A stretch of DNA of 64,000 nucleotides from Blastomonas sp. SL216 (GCA_026625625.1 CP113055.1:250501-314500); one strand, 5' to 3'; positions 9,468 through 18,751 are shown, counted from the stretch's first letter. Made by a program: numbers and translations. The notes: generated by a model not told the origin, from the sequence alone.

Positions 9468-12400
9468 ATGAAAACGCAATTTAAGCTAAGCTTGCTTGGC
9501 ACCAGCCTTCTGGTTGGTGCAGCGGCGCTGGCAACGCCTGCGTTCGCGCAGGATCAGGATCAAGAGCAGGACCAGGCGTCCAGCGGCGATTCTACCATCG
9601 TTGTTACGGGTTCGCTCATCTCGAATCCCAATCTCGAGCGTTCGGCTCCGGTCAATGTGACGGGCGCTGAAGAAATCGAACTGCTGCAGTCGAACGTTGC
9701 AGAAGAAATTCTGCGTGAAATCCCGGGCGTTGTCCCGTCGATCGGTTCGGCGGTGAACAACGGCAACGGCGGTGCTTCGTTCGTCAACCTGCGCGGTCTG
9801 GGGAACAACCGCAACATCGTGCTGCTCGACGGCACGCGCATCGTTCCGGCTGGCCTGGCCGGCGTGTTCGACTTGAACAACATTCCGCTGGCCCTGGTTG
9901 AGCGCGTTGAAGTGCTGACCGGCGGTGCGTCGACCACTTATGGTGCGGACGCTATCTCGGGTGTGGTCAACTTCGTGACCCGTCAGGACTTTGCTGGTCT
10001 GGAAGCCAATGTCGGCTATCAGATCACCGAGCGTGGCGATGGCGGCACCTTCCGTGCCGACGTGACCATGGGTGCGAATTTCGACGACGGTCGCGGTAAC
10101 GCCGTGTTCAGCGTCGGCTATCAGCAGTCCGATCCGGTCTACCAGGGTGCGCGCGACGTTTCGCTCACCACGCTGGAAACCTTCAGCGGTACGGCACTTG
10201 GTTCGGGTACGTCGTTCCCGTCGCGCTTCTCCGGCGTTCGCAACCTGGCTGGCACTGCCAACGGCGGTACCGACCAGATCAACGCGGCTGGTCAGTTCGT
10301 TCCGACCTTCCAGACGTTCAACTTCAACCCGTTCAACATCTTCCAGACGCCGTTCGAGCGTTACAACATGTTCGGTGCGGCGAAGTACGAAGTCAGCGAT
10401 TCGGTTGAAGTCTACACCCGCGGCATGTTCTCGAAGAACACCGTGGATACCATCATCGCCCCGTCGGGTGCCTTTGGTATTGCCGTCAACGTCAGCCTGA
10501 ACAATCCGTTCCTGCCTGCCGCTGCACGCAACCAGTTCTGCGCGTTCGACGTCAACCCGAGTGCAACCGTCTACACCCCGCGCTTCACGCCGGCTGAGTG
10601 TACTGCTGCGGCAACCGCACTGCCGGGCTCGGCGGCCTATCGTGAAATTGGTCTGAACAACACGTTCGTTCCGTTCGATATCAACGGAAACGGCGTGATC
10701 GCTGCTGGCGAAGGTTATTTCAACAACCCGCAAACCGCTCTGTTCCGTCGTTCGGTCGAAGCCGGACCGCGTATCAGCAACTTCTCGACCACCCTGTTCG
10801 ACTACAAGCTCGGTGCGCGTGGATCGATCACGGACTCGATCGACTGGGATGTGGCTGGTTCGTACGGCGAGAGCGAAAACCGTCAGACGATCAAGGGCTA
10901 TTTCACCAACTCGCGCGTTCGTCAGTCGCTGCTGACCACCCGCGATGCTGCTGGCAACGTCGTCTGTCAGAACGCGGCCAATGGTTGCGTTCCCGCGAAC
11001 TTCTTCGGTGACATCTCGCCTGAAGCGGTGGACTTCCTGGTTCAGGAAAGCTCGTCCTTCGTTCGTACGTCGCTGGCTCAGGCTCGCGGTACGATCAGCG
11101 GTGACTTCGGCGTGACCAGCCCCTGGGCGGCCGAGCCGATCTCGTTCGCAGTCGGTGGCGAATACCGCAAGTATCGCGCATCGCAGGGTGCCGATACGCT
11201 GGCTCAGTCGGGTGATCTCGGCGGTGCCGGTGGTGCGACCCCGAATATCAGCGGTGGATATGACGTTTATGAAGCTATCGGCGAAGTCATCGTCCCGATC
11301 GTTTCGGATCGTCCCTTCTTCCAGAGCCTGACTCTCGAAGGCGGTCTGCGTTACTCCGATTACTCGGTCGATGCACCCGGCAGCCCGGGCTACACGGCCA
11401 CGACCTACAAGGTCGGCGGTACCTGGGAACCCGTTCAGGGCGTCTCGATCCGTGGTAACTATGCCCGTGCGGTTCGTGCACCGAACATCGCGGAGCTGTT
11501 CAGCCCGGTCAACACCGGCCTGACCAACCTCGGCGTTGATCCCTGCGCTACGCAGCGGACCAATGGCACGACGCTTCGTGCGCCGCTGACCGGTGAACTG
11601 CTCGCAGTTTGCCTTGCGCAGGGTGCGAATGCCGGCAACGTGCAGAGCATCCCTGAGCCGATTTCGGGTCAGGTTCTGTCGACCGGTGGTGGTAACCTGA
11701 ACATCCGTCCTGAAAAGTCGGACAGCTACACGATCGGTCTGGTGCTGCAGCCGTCGTTCCTGCCGGGCTTCTCGGCGTCGTTCGACTACTACAACATCAA
11801 GGTCACGCAGGCGATCAGTGCGCCTACTCCGGCAGACGTCATCGGCGCTTGCTTCGGCGTGGGTAACAACGGCATCTTCACCCCGGCAGCTGGCGCTGCG
11901 GCATCGGTGGCTTGTACCTCGATCCGTCGTGACCCGATTACCGGTGGCCTGAGCGGTGACCCGAACACGAGCACGGGTCTGCCCTCGACCCTGTCGAATG
12001 GCGGTAGCCTGAAGACCGACGGTATCGATGTGTCGATCAACTATGCGACTGACCTCACCGACGATATCGGTCTGGCCCTGTCGTTTGTCGGCAACTACAC
12101 GTTCCAGTCGCGGTTCAACGCTTTCGTGGCGAGCCCGATCTCTGTGAACCGTGATTGCGTCGGCTATATCAGTGCCAACTGCGGATCGCTGCAGCCTGAA
12201 TTCCAGTGGTCGCAGCGCACCACCCTGACGTTCAAGGATGTCGACGTTTCGCTTCTGTGGCGTCACCTGTCCTCGTTCCAGCAGGAACCGCTGGACGTCG
12301 CTGACTCGGGCGCGTTCTTCAGCGGCACGCTCGGCGCAGCGATCCCTGGTGTTGGCGGTCAGACGGTTAACTTCGGCCGGATCAAGGCGTACGACTATTT

Positions 12401-12593
12401 CGATCTGTCGGCACGCTTCAACGTCAGCGACACTCTGACCTTCACTCTGTCGGTTCAGAACCTGTTCGACAAGGATCCGCCGCTGACCGGTAACAACGCT
12501 GGTACGACGTCGTTCAACTCGGGTAACACCTTCCCGTCGACGTATGACGCGCTGGGTCGTCGTTACGCTGTGGCTGCAAAGCTGCGCTTCTGA
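9468..12593 (+). CDS. TonB-dependent receptor, probably highly expressed
   Basis: This outer-membrane TonB-dependent receptor has 1,041 residues. A signal peptide ends at AFA-Q (residue 27), followed by an unusual Asp/Gln/Glu-rich linker (QDQDQEQDQ). The plug contains STIVVTGSLI (TonB-box region), VAEEILREIPGVV and the NIVLLDGTRIVP signature, and VEVLTGGASTTYGADAISG ends the plug. The barrel closes with AVAAKLRF. Codon choice (GGT, CGT, CTG, GAA) is close to that of the ribosomal genes at the end of this window, which suggests very high expression. The substrate is unknown. It is followed by a strong terminator and so forms its own transcription unit, probably monocistronic. Confidence 0.92.
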   Translation: MKTQFKLSLLGTSLLVGAAALATPAFAQDQDQEQDQASSGDSTIVVTGSLISNPNLERSAPVNVTGAEEIELLQSNVAEEILREIPGVVPSIGSAVNNGNGGASFVNLRGLGNNRNIVLLDGTRIVPAGLAGVFDLNNIPLALVERVEVLTGGASTTYGADAISGVVNFVTRQDFAGLEANVGYQITERGDGGTFRADVTMGANFDDGRGNAVFSVGYQQSDPVYQGARDVSLTTLETFSGTALGSGTSFPSRFSGVRNLAGTANGGTDQINAAGQFVPTFQTFNFNPFNIFQTPFERYNMFGAAKYEVSDSVEVYTRGMFSKNTVDTIIAPSGAFGIAVNVSLNNPFLPAAARNQFCAFDVNPSATVYTPRFTPAECTAAATALPGSAAYREIGLNNTFVPFDINGNGVIAAGEGYFNNPQTALFRRSVEAGPRISNFSTTLFDYKLGARGSITDSIDWDVAGSYGESENRQTIKGYFTNSRVRQSLLTTRDAAGNVVCQNAANGCVPANFFGDISPEAVDFLVQESSSFVRTSLAQARGTISGDFGVTSPWAAEPISFAVGGEYRKYRASQGADTLAQSGDLGGAGGATPNISGGYDVYEAIGEVIVPIVSDRPFFQSLTLEGGLRYSDYSVDAPGSPGYTATTYKVGGTWEPVQGVSIRGNYARAVRAPNIAELFSPVNTGLTNLGVDPCATQRTNGTTLRAPLTGELLAVCLAQGANAGNVQSIPEPISGQVLSTGGGNLNIRPEKSDSYTIGLVLQPSFLPGFSASFDYYNIKVTQAISAPTPADVIGACFGVGNNGIFTPAAGAAASVACTSIRRDPITGGLSGDPNTSTGLPSTLSNGGSLKTDGIDVSINYATDLTDDIGLALSFVGNYTFQSRFNAFVASPISVNRDCVGYISANCGSLQPEFQWSQRTTLTFKDVDVSLLWRHLSSFQQEPLDVADSGAFFSGTLGAAIPGVGGQTVNFGRIKAYDYFDLSARFNVSDTLTFTLSVQNLFDKDPPLTGNNAGTTSFNSGNTFPSTYDALGRRYAVAAKLRF

Positions 12594-12613
12594 TCCCTTA
12601 CGGGTTCAGCAAC

Positions 12614-12651
12614 GAACAAACGGGGGTGGGTCGCAAGACCCGCCCCTTTTT
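12614..12651 (+). terminator. Rho-independent terminator of the second receptor
   Basis: A 10-bp stem (GGGGTGGGTC, 12623-12632; GACCCGCCCC, 12637-12646, one G-T pair) with a GCAA tetraloop is followed by TTTTT. A-rich bases upstream pair with the T-rich tract, so it may work in both directions. It ends the receptor transcript about 25 bases after the stop. Confidence 0.88.
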
Positions 12652-12696
12652 GTTTGTCCGTCAATCGTCTGACGGGCAGGCTATTTGATCAAAACG

Positions 12697-12721
12697 GCTA
12701 ATGCAAATCCGTTGCAATAGC
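12697..12721 (+). promoter_or_regulatory. candidate Fur/Mur-type iron box
   Basis: A near-perfect palindrome, GCTAATGCAA - ATCCG - TTGCAATAGC, lies 43 bases before the third receptor start. The core TGCAA-N5-TTGCA fits my recollection of the alphaproteobacterial Fur/Mur operator type better than the enterobacterial GATAATGATAATC form. Together with the siderophore-type receptor and PepSY gene downstream, it suggests repression by a Fur-family regulator when metal is plentiful. Confidence 0.5.
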
Positions 12722-12764
12722 GTTTGAGGCTTGGTAGAGGCTCCCCCAAGAGAAGGGGTGAGTC

Positions 12765-14939
12765 ATGAAGTTTTGCCGTTTGATTGCCGTGCTGCTGGCT
12801 ACAGCAACGACATTTCCTGTTCTGGCGCAGGATGATGCCGGAAATGCCGACGCGTCTGCTGCCGATGAAGCGCAGAAGGACGATGCGCAGATCGTTGTCA
12901 CGGCCGCCCGTACGATCCTGCCGCCCAACGCCTTGCCATTGACAATCGATATCATCGACAAGCAGGCGCTCGACCAGCAGATCATCCTGTCCGGTTCCGT
13001 GACCGATGCCGTCGCGACACTCACGCCGTCGTTTTCGCCGACGCGCGGCAAGCTGTCGGGGGCAGGGGAAACGCTGCGCGGGCGGTCGCCGCTTTATGCG
13101 ATCAACGGCATTCCGCAATCGACGCCACTGCGCGACGGCAGCCGTGACGGCTTCACCATCGATGGCTTCTTTGTCGAGCAGGTCGAACTCATCTATGGCT
13201 CCAATGCCTTGCAGGGCATCGGCGGCACGGGCGGCATCGTCAACCAGGTGACGGTCGGTGCGCCGAAGCAGGAGGGTCTTTCGGGCCGCGTGCTGCTTCA
13301 GGGCACGGCGGACAGCGATTTCCGTTCGGACGGGTTCGGCGGCAAGGCTGCGGGGCTGGTCCAGTACAAGGCGGACCGGTTCGATGCGACGGTCGGGGCC
13401 TCCTATGAGCGGCGCGGCGTGTTTTACGACGCGCGCGGCCGTCGGATCGGCCTCAACCTGACCCAGGGAGAGACCCAGACCTCGGATGCGCTCTCGCTGT
13501 TCGGGCGCTTCGGCTATGCCCTGTCGCCCACTGCGCGGCTCGACCTGATGGTCAGCCGCTATGAGCTGAAGGGCGATGGCGAGTTTGTCGCGGTGGCCGG
13601 CAACCGGCTGACCGGGCTTCCGACCAGCGCTGCCAAGGGCACGCCTCCTGGCAAGCCGGCGGCCAACCGGACCGAAAGTGTCGCGCTCTCGCTGACCGAC
13701 ACCGATCTGGGTGGTGGCAATCTGGTCAGCCAGATTTTCTTCAACCGCACCCGCGACACCTTTGGCGGTGAGCTGGGCGCGATTGCGGCATTCCAGGACG
13801 TGCGCATTGCGCCTATCGGCACGCTGTTCGATCAATCGCAGAACCGCTCGCGCAAGCTGGGCGGCAAGATCAGCTATGAACGCGCGGTCCCCGGGGTCGA
13901 GGATCTGACTGCGATCATCGGCTTCGATGCGCTGTTCGACAAGACCGAGCAGCGGCTCATCGCCACCGACCGCATCTGGGTCCCGCCGACAGACTTCCGC
14001 AGCCTCGCACCCTTTGCCCAGGCGAACCTGAAGCTGTTCGATGGCGTCGTTCGCCTGGCCGGCGGCGCGCGCTGGGAAAATGTCGAGATCAAGATCGACA
14101 ATTATACCACGATCGCCACCACCACGACGCCGCGCGGCGGCGTGCTGGTCAATGGCGGCAGCCCCAAGTTCGACGATGTGCTGCTCAATGGCGGGGTGAT
14201 CATCGAACCGGCCCAGGGCATCCGGCTCTATGCCAGCTATGCCGAAGGGTTCACCGTGCCCGATGTCGGCCGCATCACGCGGGCCATCGGCACGACCGGG
14301 GTCGATCTCGACAATTTCCTCGATATCAGCCCGATCATTTCGAACAATCGCGAGATCGGTGCCGAGGTGAAGCGCGGGCCGATCGATGCCAGCGTCACCT
14401 ATTTCTGGTCGACCAGCACGCGCGGACAGCTGCTCGTTGCCCGGCCTGACGGCATATTCGACGTGCAGCGCCAGCGGATCGAGATCGAGGGGCTGGAGGT
14501 GAACCTGGGCGTGCAGATGCCGATCGACGGGCTGCGCCTGTCGGCAGGCTATGCGCATATCCTGGGGCGCAGCGATACCAATGCCGATGACCGGGTCGAC
14601 ACCGATCTGGACGGGACCAATATCTCGCCCGACCGCCTGAACCTTGCCGCCAGCTTCGACCGGGGCCGGGTTTCAGCGCGGGTGCAGACGCAGGTCTATT
14701 TCTCGCGCACGTTCAACGGCCTGGTCCGCGATCCGCGCAACGACTTTGGCGGCTATACGCTGACCGACGCGTACATAGGCTATGATGTCGGGCCGGGGCG
14801 GATCATCCTGAGCGCGCAGAACATCTTCAACCGCCAGTATATCGATTACAACAGCGACGTGCGCCTGCCGACCGACAACCTGTCGTTCTTCGCCGGGCGC
14901 GGGCGCACGATGACCCTGGCCTGGGACATGCGCTTCTGA
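12765..14939 (+). CDS. TonB-dependent siderophore-type receptor
   Basis: This 724-residue outer-membrane receptor is shorter than the two upstream and resembles the FecA/FhuA-like siderophore group. It has a signal peptide ending near VLA-Q (residue 21). The plug contains AQIVVTAARTILPPN (TonB-box region), a SGAGETLRGRSPLYAINGIP segment and VEQVELIYGSNALQGIGGTG. The barrel includes ARWENVEIKIDNY and a C-terminal TLAWDMRF with terminal Phe. The natural substrate is probably a ferric siderophore or similar chelate, by family and by the downstream PepSY gene. The TGA stop overlaps the next ATG (TGATG), so the two are translationally coupled. A palindromic iron-box candidate lies upstream. Confidence 0.88.
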   Translation: MKFCRLIAVLLATATTFPVLAQDDAGNADASAADEAQKDDAQIVVTAARTILPPNALPLTIDIIDKQALDQQIILSGSVTDAVATLTPSFSPTRGKLSGAGETLRGRSPLYAINGIPQSTPLRDGSRDGFTIDGFFVEQVELIYGSNALQGIGGTGGIVNQVTVGAPKQEGLSGRVLLQGTADSDFRSDGFGGKAAGLVQYKADRFDATVGASYERRGVFYDARGRRIGLNLTQGETQTSDALSLFGRFGYALSPTARLDLMVSRYELKGDGEFVAVAGNRLTGLPTSAAKGTPPGKPAANRTESVALSLTDTDLGGGNLVSQIFFNRTRDTFGGELGAIAAFQDVRIAPIGTLFDQSQNRSRKLGGKISYERAVPGVEDLTAIIGFDALFDKTEQRLIATDRIWVPPTDFRSLAPFAQANLKLFDGVVRLAGGARWENVEIKIDNYTTIATTTTPRGGVLVNGGSPKFDDVLLNGGVIIEPAQGIRLYASYAEGFTVPDVGRITRAIGTTGVDLDNFLDISPIISNNREIGAEVKRGPIDASVTYFWSTSTRGQLLVARPDGIFDVQRQRIEIEGLEVNLGVQMPIDGLRLSAGYAHILGRSDTNADDRVDTDLDGTNISPDRLNLAASFDRGRVSARVQTQVYFSRTFNGLVRDPRNDFGGYTLTDAYIGYDVGPGRIILSAQNIFNRQYIDYNSDVRLPTDNLSFFAGRGRTMTLAWDMRF

Positions 14940-16027
14940 TGAAGACGCTCGATCTGCTGCACCGCTGGACGGGCGGGCTGATCGGCCTGGTGCTGCTGGT
15001 ACTGGGGCTGAGCGGGACCGTGCTGCTGTACCGCGATGCCCTGGTCATGCTGCCGCATGCCAGCGACGAGCAGGTGCAGCAGACCGGGGCGCTGATCGCG
15101 GCGACCGAGCGGTTGATGGCCGATCCCGCTAACCGGCCGAGCAGCATCGTCTTTGCCAGCAACAGCTTCGGGCTCGACCGGGTCTCCTTTGGCAGGGAGG
15201 CTGGGGCCTATGCCGACCAGGCAGGCAATATCATTGCCCGCTGGAGCAGCCCCTGGGAAAGGCCCGAGCTGTTCCTGTTCGATCTGCACCACCATTTGCT
15301 GGCCGGCGAGGCCGGGGAGATCGTCGCCGGAATAGCCGGGCTGTGCGGGCTGTTCTTCGTCGTCAGCGGCATCATTCTGTGGTGGCGCACGCGCGCAACC
15401 TTCCGGCTGCGGCTGTTGCCCGCGCGCATGACGCGCCCGGCCATCCTGTGGCATCACCGTGATCTGGGGATTGTGTTTGCGCCGCTGTTGCTGCTGGTGA
15501 TGTTCACCGGCACCACGATGATCTTCCGCCCCGTTGCCGCCCTGATCCTGGGCCCATCCGCGCCTGCCACGATCGAGGCCTCGTTCAAGCCGCCCGAGGC
15601 CCAATTCGGCGCGCTGGCCGATCGGCCCGATTGGGCCGCGATGCTCGGCACCGCGCGCCAGCGTTTCCCCGATGCCGAAATCCGCATCCTCAGCCTGCCC
15701 AGAGAGCCTGGCAAACCCGTGACGATCCGGATGAAGCAGGCTGCCGAATGGCTGCCCAATGGCCGAACGACCTTGTGGTTCGCGCCCGATACCGGCCATC
15801 TGATCGAGGCGCGCGATGCCCTTGAGGCACCGGGCGCAGCGCAGGTGTTCAACACCTTCTATCCGCTGCACGCCGCCAAGGTGGGCGGGCTCGCCTATCG
15901 GCTGGCGATGACGCTGGTCGGCTTGGCGCTCAGCCTGCTGGGTTCGCTGACCGTCTGGACATTCTGGTTCCGACGCGGGCGGACGGTGCGGCGGGTCGGC
16001 TCGCGCGTCACGGTTCCCGCCGAATAG
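14939..16027 (+). CDS. PepSY domain inner-membrane protein
   Basis: This 362-residue membrane protein is of the PepSY-associated TM family, commonly found beside siderophore receptors and thought to help reduce or release iron from imported siderophores at the inner membrane. Visible features are an N-terminal LLHRWTGGLIGLVLLVLGLSG helix, an HHHLLAGEAGEIVAGIAGL helix with clustered His, LLVMFTGTTMIF, and a final GLALSLLGSLTVWTFWFRRG helix. His residues in and next to the helices could bind haem or metal. It overlaps the receptor stop by one base and ends 3 bases before the convergent ruvB stop. Confidence 0.85.
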   Translation: MKTLDLLHRWTGGLIGLVLLVLGLSGTVLLYRDALVMLPHASDEQVQQTGALIAATERLMADPANRPSSIVFASNSFGLDRVSFGREAGAYADQAGNIIARWSSPWERPELFLFDLHHHLLAGEAGEIVAGIAGLCGLFFVVSGIILWWRTRATFRLRLLPARMTRPAILWHHRDLGIVFAPLLLLVMFTGTTMIFRPVAALILGPSAPATIEASFKPPEAQFGALADRPDWAAMLGTARQRFPDAEIRILSLPREPGKPVTIRMKQAAEWLPNGRTTLWFAPDTGHLIEARDALEAPGAAQVFNTFYPLHAAKVGGLAYRLAMTLVGLALSLLGSLTVWTFWFRRGRTVRRVGSRVTVPAE

Positions 16028-16030
16028 GGA

Positions 16031-17053
16031 TCACAGATCGAACAGGCCTTCCTGCGCGCCTTCGGGCGGGTTGAGACCCAGATGCTTCCACCCGCGCGCG
16101 TTGAGGCAGCGGCCGCGTGCGGTGCGGGCGATCAGGCCGAGCTGGATCAGATAGGGTTCGATCACGTCCTCGATCGTGTCGCGCGGTTCGGAAAGGCCCG
16201 CTGCCAGCGTTTCCACGCCAACCGGCCCACCGCGATAGATATCCGCGATCATCATCAGGTAACGCCGGTCCATTGCATCCAGCCCCAGCCGGTCGACTTC
16301 AAGCCGGGTGAGGGCGGCATCGGCGGCGGCGGCGTTGACGGTGGGGTGGCCTGCGACATTGGCGAAATCACGTACCCGGCGCAGCAGCCGTCCGGCGACG
16401 CGCGGGGTGCCGCGTGCGCGCCGCGCGATCTCGGTGGCGCCATCCTGCGCAATCGCCAGCCCCAGCAGCCGCGCCGCACGGCTGACGACCAGTTCCAGCT
16501 CTTCGACCGTGTAGAAATTGAGCCGCACCGGAATGCCGAACCGGTCGCGCAAGGGGGTGGTGAGCAGCCCCTGGCGCGTGGTCGCACCGATCAGGGTAAA
16601 TGCGGGCAAGTCGATCCGCACGCTGCGCGCTGACGGACCTTCGCCGATGATCAGATCAAGCGCGCGGTCCTCCATTGCGGGGTACAGCACCTCCTCGACC
16701 ACCGGATTGAGTCGGTGAATCTCGTCGATGAACAGCACGTCGCCTTCTTCGAGGTTGGTGAGCAAAGCGGCCAGATCGCCCGATTTGGCGATGACCGGGC
16801 CGGATGTCGCACGAAAGCCCACGCCCATCTCGCGCGCGATGATCTGCGCCAGTGTCGTCTTGCCCAGACCTGGAGGTCCGAACAGAAGCACATGATCGAG
16901 CGCCTCGGACCGGCCCCGCGCCGCCTCGATGAACACACGCAAATTATCGCGCGCCGCCGCCTGGCCGATGAATTCGCCCAGGGTCTTGGGGCGCAGCGCC
17001 GCATCCTGATCTTCAGGAATGCGATCGGGGGTGAGCAGGCGGTCTGTGGTCAC
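16031..17053 (-). CDS. ruvB: Holliday junction branch migration ATPase RuvB
   Basis: RuvB is the hexameric AAA+ motor that drives branch migration of Holliday junctions with RuvA. The 340-residue protein has Walker [10 protein letters not shown] at residues 59-67, Walker B VLFIDEIH ending at residue 113, sensor [18 protein letters not shown], and a C-terminal winged-helix domain ([20 protein letters not shown]). The start codon is GTG and overlaps the hicA stop as GTGA, so initiation is probably coupled to hicA translation. This differs from the usual direct ruvA-ruvB junction. Sequence and length are otherwise ordinary. Confidence 0.96.
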   Translation of the reverse strand: MTTDRLLTPDRIPEDQDAALRPKTLGEFIGQAAARDNLRVFIEAARGRSEALDHVLLFGPPGLGKTTLAQIIAREMGVGFRATSGPVIAKSGDLAALLTNLEEGDVLFIDEIHRLNPVVEEVLYPAMEDRALDLIIGEGPSARSVRIDLPAFTLIGATTRQGLLTTPLRDRFGIPVRLNFYTVEELELVVSRAARLLGLAIAQDGATEIARRARGTPRVAGRLLRRVRDFANVAGHPTVNAAAADAALTRLEVDRLGLDAMDRRYLMMIADIYRGGPVGVETLAAGLSEPRDTIEDVIEPYLIQLGLIARTARGRCLNARGWKHLGLNPPEGAQEGLFDL

Positions 17054-17268
17054 TTGATAGCCTTGAAAAATTCATCTTGTGAAAGCCCGGCCTGGCGGAT
17101 GATGCCTGCCAGCGTGCCGGTTTTCACTTCTTTGTGGAGCGGCACCACGGTGCCTTGGTCTCCGCGACGCATGACGACGTGGCTGCCTCGCTCACGAACC
17201 TGCTGAAAACCCATCCGCTCCAGCGCACGTATAATATCAGGACCGGACAGTACCGGCAGTTTAGGCAT
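17050..17268 (-). CDS. hicA: HicA-type toxin (YcfA family)
   Basis: HicA toxins are small double-stranded-RNA-binding-fold mRNA interferases. This 72-residue protein has the whole fold, with [21 protein letters not shown], the catalytic-His segment GSHVVMRR near residues 29-36, [21 protein letters not shown] and the C-terminal DEFFKAI. The conserved His is present, so it is probably active. The ATG overlaps the end of hicB by 8 bases and has AGGA just upstream. An in-frame start 15 bases earlier is less likely. Its stop overlaps the ruvB start. The antitoxin comes first, as in the less common hicB-hicA order. Confidence 0.88.
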   Translation of the reverse strand: MPKLPVLSGPDIIRALERMGFQQVRERGSHVVMRRGDQGTVVPLHKEVKTGTLAGIIRQAGLSQDEFFKAIK

Positions 17269-17467
17269 TTTCCTGCACAGCAAAAGTTGTGATCAGCGGC
17301 GAGCCTGTCAGTTTCATCGGGAACTCTTCAAGGTACAACTCGACAGCTTCACGCAGGTTGGTGATGGCTTCGTCGAGTGTGCCACCTTGGCTGGTTGTCC
17401 CCGTTTCCGGGTTGAAGGCAACAAAGCCACCTTCTTCGGCATGAGTCAGAACCGCGGTCACCTGCAT
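17261..17467 (-). CDS. hicB: HicB-type antitoxin
   Basis: This 68-residue protein of the short HicB family is the partner that neutralises HicA. It has the partial-RNase-H-like fold: MQVTAVLTHAEEGGFVAFNPETG, TTSQGGTLDEAITNLREAVELYLEE, then a short tail. No separate DNA-binding domain is visible, so transcriptional autoregulation is doubtful for this short form. AAGGAT lies 6 bases before the ATG. It sits 29 bases after ruvA and overlaps hicA, placing the pair inside the ruv transcription unit. No insertion-sequence traces flank it. Confidence 0.86.
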   Translation of the reverse strand: MQVTAVLTHAEEGGFVAFNPETGTTSQGGTLDEAITNLREAVELYLEEFPMKLTGSPLITTFAVQENA

Positions 17468-17496
17468 GGCAGTATCCTTGTGAAGCTATCCGTTCC

Positions 17497-18096
17497 TTAG
17501 CGCGCCGCCTTCTTCAGCGCCAGACGTACCAGTGCATCGAGGCTCGCACCTTCGCCGAGGTCCTCTTCCGCCCCTGCAACTGCACGCGCGGCATCGGCGG
17601 GTTTGAAGCCCAGGTTCTGGAGCGCGGAGACCGCATCGGCGGCATGGCTGCCCACCGGGACCGGCACGCCCATACCGCCTGTACCCAGCGCGATCACGCC
17701 CATCTTGTCCTTGAGCTCGTTGCAGATACGGACCGCCAGTTTGGGGCCGACGCCCTGCGCGCGAGCGATCATCGCCTTGTCGCCCTGCGCCACGGCGCGG
17801 GCCAGTTCTTCGGGGGTGAGCGCGGAGAGGATGGCCAGCGCCACCTTCGATCCCACGCCCTGCACGCTCGTCAGCAGGCGGAAGCCGTCGCGTTCGCTGG
17901 CCGAGGCAAAGCCGATCAGCCGCATGTCGGTCTCGCTCACCTGCATTTCGGTGTGCAGCACGACCTTGTCGCCGCGTGCGCCCAGGTTGGACAGGGTGCG
18001 CGATGAGGCAAAGACCAGATAGCCGACGCCGCCCACGTCGATCACCGCATGGTCATGGGCGGTGCTGTCCAACAGTCCGGTAAGCTTGGCGATCAT
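17497..18096 (-). CDS. ruvA: Holliday junction DNA-binding protein RuvA
   Basis: RuvA tetramers bind Holliday junctions and load RuvB. The 199-residue protein has the N-terminal OB domain ([26 protein letters not shown]), two helix-hairpin-helix motifs ([20 protein letters not shown] and [20 protein letters not shown]), and a C-terminal domain ([21 protein letters not shown]) that contacts RuvB. Length is normal. It lies downstream of ruvC across a palindrome-rich gap and upstream of hicB. Confidence 0.96.
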   Translation of the reverse strand: MIAKLTGLLDSTAHDHAVIDVGGVGYLVFASSRTLSNLGARGDKVVLHTEMQVSETDMRLIGFASASERDGFRLLTSVQGVGSKVALAILSALTPEELARAVAQGDKAMIARAQGVGPKLAVRICNELKDKMGVIALGTGGMGVPVPVGSHAADAVSALQNLGFKPADAARAVAGAEEDLGEGASLDALVRLALKKAAR

Positions 18097-18107
18097 TCTG
18101 CTTCATT

Positions 18108-18252
18108 CCCTCTCCCCTCTGCGGGAGAGGGTTGCGCAGACTTAGGCGCTCGCGCCCTAGTCGGAGCTGGGTGAGGGGGCGTTCCACCCTCTCCTAGCTG
18201 CGCTAGCCGCTTGCGCAGCAAGCTTCGCTATCCTCTCCCGTCAAGGGAGAGG
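18108..18252. repeat. REP-like palindromic repeat pair between ruvC and ruvA
   Basis: The ruvC-ruvA gap is filled by two imperfect hairpins built on the same core: CCCTCTCCC...GGGAGAGGG (18108-18131) and CCTCTCCC-GTCAA-GGGAGAGG (18232-18252). A GC-rich linker between them contains CTGGGTGAGGGGG. Shorter relatives of the core appear at 18756-18777 and 52620-52641. This looks like a dispersed REP/MITE-type element rather than gene-specific control. Confidence 0.7.
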
Positions 18253-18258
18253 AGTGCC

Positions 18259-18744
18259 CTAGCGCAGTTTCTCGAATGCCGCCAGATGCGCATGGGTGAT
18301 CGCGACGGCCAGCGCGTCTGCGGCATCGGGCCCTGCAATCTGCACGCCGGGCAGCAGCCGCTGGACCATGGCATCGATCTGTACCTTCTCGGCCGCGCCA
18401 GTGCCGACAATGGCCTTCTTGATCAGCCGCGGTGCATATTCGCCGACGCCAAGCCCCGCACGCGCCAGTCCGAGGAGCAGGGCCCCACGCGCCTGGACGA
18501 GCTTGAGCGTGGTTTGCGGGTTCTTGTTGACGTAGATTTCCTCGATCGCAGCGGCATCGGGCTGATGATCGGTCACGATCGCCGCGAGTGCGGTGTCGAG
18601 TTCGAGAAGGCGCGAAGGCAGGGCGGCCTTCGCGTTGGTCTTGATCTGTCCGTTGGCAATATGGCTCAGCCGATTGCCCTGATAACGGATGATGCCCCAG
18701 CCGGTGGTGCCGAGGCCAGGGTCGATGCCAAGGATGATGGTCAT
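18259..18744 (-). CDS. ruvC: crossover junction endodeoxyribonuclease RuvC
   Basis: RuvC is the Holliday junction resolvase that cuts junctions moved by RuvAB. From the chosen ATG it has 161 residues. The acidic catalytic set is visible: D8 in LGIDPG, E68/E69 in AIEEIYV, and D140 and D143 in [11 protein letters not shown], with H151 or H153 nearby. A TTG nine bases upstream would add three residues and sits closer to GGAGG, so the exact start is open. The ribosome-binding region lies in one arm of a GC-rich hairpin. Confidence 0.95.
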   Translation of the reverse strand: MTIILGIDPGLGTTGWGIIRYQGNRLSHIANGQIKTNAKAALPSRLLELDTALAAIVTDHQPDAAAIEEIYVNKNPQTTLKLVQARGALLLGLARAGLGVGEYAPRLIKKAIVGTGAAEKVQIDAMVQRLLPGVQIAGPDAADALAVAITHAHLAAFEKLR

Positions 18745-18751
18745 CGGATTC

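Noticed and set aside
9486-12266. A very long open frame on the minus strand, opposite the second receptor
   Set aside because: It mirrors the receptor codon pattern (GC-rich third positions and strong codon bias leave the antisense frame open). The protein is Arg/Asp/Val-rich with no family features, signal peptide or ribosome-binding site.
12681-14558. Long minus-strand open frame opposite the siderophore-type receptor
   Set aside because: Another antisense shadow of a GC-rich gene. The translated sequence is compositionally odd and the plus-strand receptor is unmistakable.
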